A DNA stretch of 10,039 nucleotides from Ramlibacter sp. (lineage in GTDB: Bacteria; Pseudomonadota; Gammaproteobacteria; Burkholderiales; Burkholderiaceae_C): contig JAJNBO010000050.1 in the NCBI GenBank assembly GCA_021156245.1, positions 1 through 10,039 on the forward strand. Reading direction: 5' to 3'. Of the stretch, positions 7,761 to 10,039 are shown piece by piece. Each line of letters starts with the position of its first letter. Position 1 is the first letter of the stretch. The notes beneath the pieces are model-generated. The model saw only the letters and a program-made list of their open reading frames with translations, was not told the origin of the DNA and ran no database searches. A program made the position numbers and the translations under genes.

Positions 7761-9395
7761 ATGCGACAACCTGTTGAAGCCCGTTCCCCCGCCCTGGCGC
7801 CCGTCGCGCCGGGCGAGTTCGCGCCTTCGTCGCAGATCGCGTCCACGCTGGATCCCAGCGGCATCGAACCGGCGCCTTCCGTTTCCACCTTCCTGTACGC
7901 ACGGTTGCACCACTTCTCGACCGTGTGCAATGCGATGACTGCCGACCAGGCCGCATCCTTCGTCAACGAAGTCCGGCGCATGCTCACCGAAGCCGTGATG
8001 AAGCTCGGCGGGGAAGTGTCCCAGCGCCGGCCGGACTCGATCCTCGCGGTCTTCAACAACAAGCCCGACGAGAAGCCCAACCATGCGCAGCGCGGGCTGC
8101 ACGCGGCGATCCTCGCGGTGCACGACGCGGTCCAGCTCGCGCAGGTCGTGGCGAGCCGCACCGAGTTCTCCGGCCTGCCCATGCTCACGCTCGCATGCGG
8201 CGTGCACCTCGGCGTGGCTGAACTCTCGCGCCGCGGCAGCGGCAAGGTGCATGCGGCCGGCGAAGCGGTCGAGGTCGCGCGGCTGCTCGAAGTGACCGCC
8301 ATGGACCTGGGCTGGAGCGTCGCCACCTCCGCCGGCACGCGCCTGGCGTCCGCCGGACGGGCCGAGGGAGGCCGCATCGGCTCGGTGAGCCTGCCGGACA
8401 ACAGCTTCATCGACATCGTGGAAGTCACCGGCCTCGTGCCCCGCAAGGGATCGAGCACGCCGCCGCGGGTGTTCGAGATGCTGCGCGAGTCGCTGCGGCA
8501 CAACTCGCAGGCACGCAAGCGCACGTCCGGCGCGGCGCCGCCCGGCCACTCCCACCCGCCGTCGCTGCCCGCGCAGCAGGCCGCGGCCGCGTCCGGCATG
8601 CACTTCCTGATCGAAGGCTACCGGGTGCTGCGCAAGATCGGCGAAGGGGGCATGGCCTCCATCTTCCTGGCGCAGGCGGCCGAGGGCGGCCCGCCGCAGG
8701 TGCTGAAGGTCATGCGAATGGAGAAAGCCGTGGAGGCCGACGGCCTGCAGCGCTTCATCCAGGAATATGCGCTGCTCGCGCAGATCGACCACCCCAACGT
8801 GGCGCGCATCTTCCGGCAGGACTTCTCCGTCTCCAACGCCTACATCGCGATGGAATACTTCCCGCAGGGCGACCTGCGGGCGCGCATGAAGGCCGGCAAC
8901 ATCGACACGGCCATGGCGCTCTCGTACATCAAGCAGGCGGCCGCGGGGCTGGGCGCGATCCACGAGGTGGGCATCGTGCACCGCGACCTCAAGCCGGACA
9001 ACCTGATGCTGCGCCAGGACGGCAGCCTGGCCCTGGCCGACTTCGGCGTCGCCAAGCAGGTGTCCATGAAGATCACCGACACCGGCGACGGTGACATCGT
9101 GGGCACGCCGTACTACCTGAGCCCCGAACAGGCGCTCGGCCAGCCGGTGGACGCGCGCTGCGACATGTACAGCCTGGGCGTGCTGGCCTACGAGCTGCTG
9201 ACCGGACGCAAGCCGTACCACGCGAGCTCCGCGCAGGAGCTGCTGCACATGCACGTGCACGCGCCCGTGCCGATGCTGCCGCCGCAGCTGGCGCAGCTGC
9301 AGCACGTGATGGAAAGCATGATGGCCAAGGACCGAGAGCAGCGCTATCCCTCCGCCCGCCTGCTGCTGGACGACCTGGCCCAGCTGGGAATGTGA
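7761..9395 (+). CDS. Degenerate class III cyclase homology domain fused to Ser/Thr protein kinase
   Basis: The 544-residue protein opens with a low-complexity stretch (1-42), then a class III adenylate/guanylate cyclase-like domain (about 43-240) and a Pro/Ala-rich linker (about 255-279). A complete eukaryotic-like kinase domain follows (about 287-544). Kinase motifs are intact: glycine loop IGEGGMASIF (293-302), K316, likely helix-C E335, HRDLKPDN (407-414), DFG (427-429), GTPYYLSPEQ (448-457) and D468 in CDMYSLGV. In the cyclase domain the framework is recognisable (STFLYARLHHFS, PDSILAVF, AAGEAVEVARLLE). The first metal aspartate appears replaced (R48), D92 is kept, and the usual Asn and Arg of the VN-AAR motif are replaced by E171 and L175. 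It is therefore probably a sensory or dimerisation module, not an active cyclase. No membrane segment is visible, unlike PknB-type receptor kinases, so it should be cytoplasmic. The start lacks a Shine-Dalgarno sequence but is the only ATG consistent with the domain. Confidence 0.9.
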   Translation: MRQPVEARSPALAPVAPGEFAPSSQIASTLDPSGIEPAPSVSTFLYARLHHFSTVCNAMTADQAASFVNEVRRMLTEAVMKLGGEVSQRRPDSILAVFNNKPDEKPNHAQRGLHAAILAVHDAVQLAQVVASRTEFSGLPMLTLACGVHLGVAELSRRGSGKVHAAGEAVEVARLLEVTAMDLGWSVATSAGTRLASAGRAEGGRIGSVSLPDNSFIDIVEVTGLVPRKGSSTPPRVFEMLRESLRHNSQARKRTSGAAPPGHSHPPSLPAQQAAAASGMHFLIEGYRVLRKIGEGGMASIFLAQAAEGGPPQVLKVMRMEKAVEADGLQRFIQEYALLAQIDHPNVARIFRQDFSVSNAYIAMEYFPQGDLRARMKAGNIDTAMALSYIKQAAAGLGAIHEVGIVHRDLKPDNLMLRQDGSLALADFGVAKQVSMKITDTGDGDIVGTPYYLSPEQALGQPVDARCDMYSLGVLAYELLTGRKPYHASSAQELLHMHVHAPVPMLPPQLAQLQHVMESMMAKDREQRYPSARLLLDDLAQLGM

Positions 9396-10039
9396 TGCAG
9401 TCCACTGCCGCCATCGCCGTGCTTCCCGCCGCAGCCACCGCCGCGGCGCGGGGCGATGCGAAGCCGAACGTGCCGGGGTTCCGCCTGGTGCGGCCGCTGG
9501 GCAGTGGCCGCCGTTCGACCGTGTGGCTGGCGCACCATCTGCGCCAGCCCGGGGAACTGGCCCTGAAGGTGCAGCAGGGCGCGTGCGCCTTCGAGCGCGA
9601 ATCCATCGTGGCCGCCCGCGCCGAGGGTCCGCACCTGCTGCGGGTGCACGGCCACGGCCGTGCGGGCAGCTGGAAGTGGTTGGCCATGGAATACGTGCCG
9701 GGCGGCGACCTGGCGGCCCGGCTGCGCGTGGGTGTCGATCCGGCGGAAGCACTGCAGCTGCTGGAACAGGCCGCGCGCGGCCTCGCCCAGTTGCATCGCA
9801 AGGGCATGGTCCATCGCGACGTGAAGCCCGCCAATTTCCTGGTGAAAGCGGACGGCACGCTGGTGCTGGCCGACCTGGGGCTCGTTGCCCGCATCGGGCG
9901 AGCGGGCTCCTCGATCGACGACGGCCGCGTCGTCGGCACTCCGCGCTACGTCGCCCCCGAACAATTGCAAGGCGCGCCCGCCGCACCCGCGGCGGACGTG
10001 TACAGCCTCGGCGTGCTGCTGCACGAGATGCTGGCGGGC
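9395..10039 (+). CDS. Ser/Thr protein kinase, C-terminus cut by window edge
   Basis: An ATG at 9395 overlaps the TGA of the upstream kinase by one base (TGATG), with GGGA five bases before it, so the two genes are translationally coupled. The 215 visible residues contain a kinase domain from about residue 28: glycine loop LGSGRRSTVWLA (35-46), K58 in LALKV, a glutamate at E68 or E70, AMEYVPGGDLAARL (97-110), VHRDVKPANFLV (139-150), DLG (160-162) replacing DFG, GTPRYVAPEQ (181-190) and DVYSLGVLLHEMLAG (201-215). All residues needed for catalysis are present, since DLG keeps the metal-binding aspartate. The N-terminal 27 residues are Ala-rich and carry no domain. The last part of the C-lobe and anything after it lie outside the window, so a C-terminal sensor or membrane segment cannot be excluded. 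Confidence 0.92.
   Translation, partial: MQSTAAIAVLPAAATAAARGDAKPNVPGFRLVRPLGSGRRSTVWLAHHLRQPGELALKVQQGACAFERESIVAARAEGPHLLRVHGHGRAGSWKWLAMEYVPGGDLAARLRVGVDPAEALQLLEQAARGLAQLHRKGMVHRDVKPANFLVKADGTLVLADLGLVARIGRAGSSIDDGRVVGTPRYVAPEQLQGAPAAPAADVYSLGVLLHEMLAG

Noticed and set aside
7746..9986. Minus-strand open frame of over 700 codons opposite both kinase genes
   Set aside because: It spans the boundary and one-base overlap of two well-supported kinase genes on the other strand and has no recognisable motif.

Overview
The window is GC-rich and gene-dense, with strong G/C preference at third codon positions. Its protein repertoire resembles that of a betaproteobacterium of the order Burkholderiales, most likely Comamonadaceae-like. 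The taxon is an inference from protein style; no marker gene is present. No rRNA, tRNA, CRISPR array, insertion sequence or phage gene was seen.

Left part, minus strand (about 1-7542). Four genes read leftwards as one probable operon. The first is a 1161-residue transglutaminase-like protease fused to a DUF2126 putative amidoligase (7542-4057). The second is an 879-residue fusion of a circularly permuted ATP-grasp domain and an alpha-E domain (3997-1358). The third is a second, 303-residue transglutaminase-like protein (1356-445). The last is a RidA-family protein cut by the window edge (419-1). Spacings are 59, 1 and 25 bases. The first three form the known but functionally uncharacterised cassette predicted to make a peptide or amide product (ATP-grasp and amidoligase steps) and to cleave or transfer it (transglutaminase-fold thiol enzymes). 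Both transglutaminase domains keep a Cys-His-Asp triad. The product has not been established for this family, so any pathway is inference.

Middle (7543-7760). This is a 218-base divergent intergenic region. It holds three alternating 5-base half-sites (GTGAG, CTCAC, GTGAG) exactly 12 bases apart, next to and overlapping a weak sigma-70-like promoter that would place the rightward transcript start almost on the kinase start codon.

Right part, plus strand (7761-10039). Two eukaryotic-like Ser/Thr protein kinase genes overlap by one base (TGATG). The first has an N-terminal class III cyclase homology domain that appears to have lost most of its catalytic residues, followed by a complete kinase domain. 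The second is cut by the window edge and has DLG where DFG is usual. Together they look like a two-kinase signalling unit divergently transcribed from the amidoligase/transglutaminase cassette. A functional link between the two units is possible but unproven.
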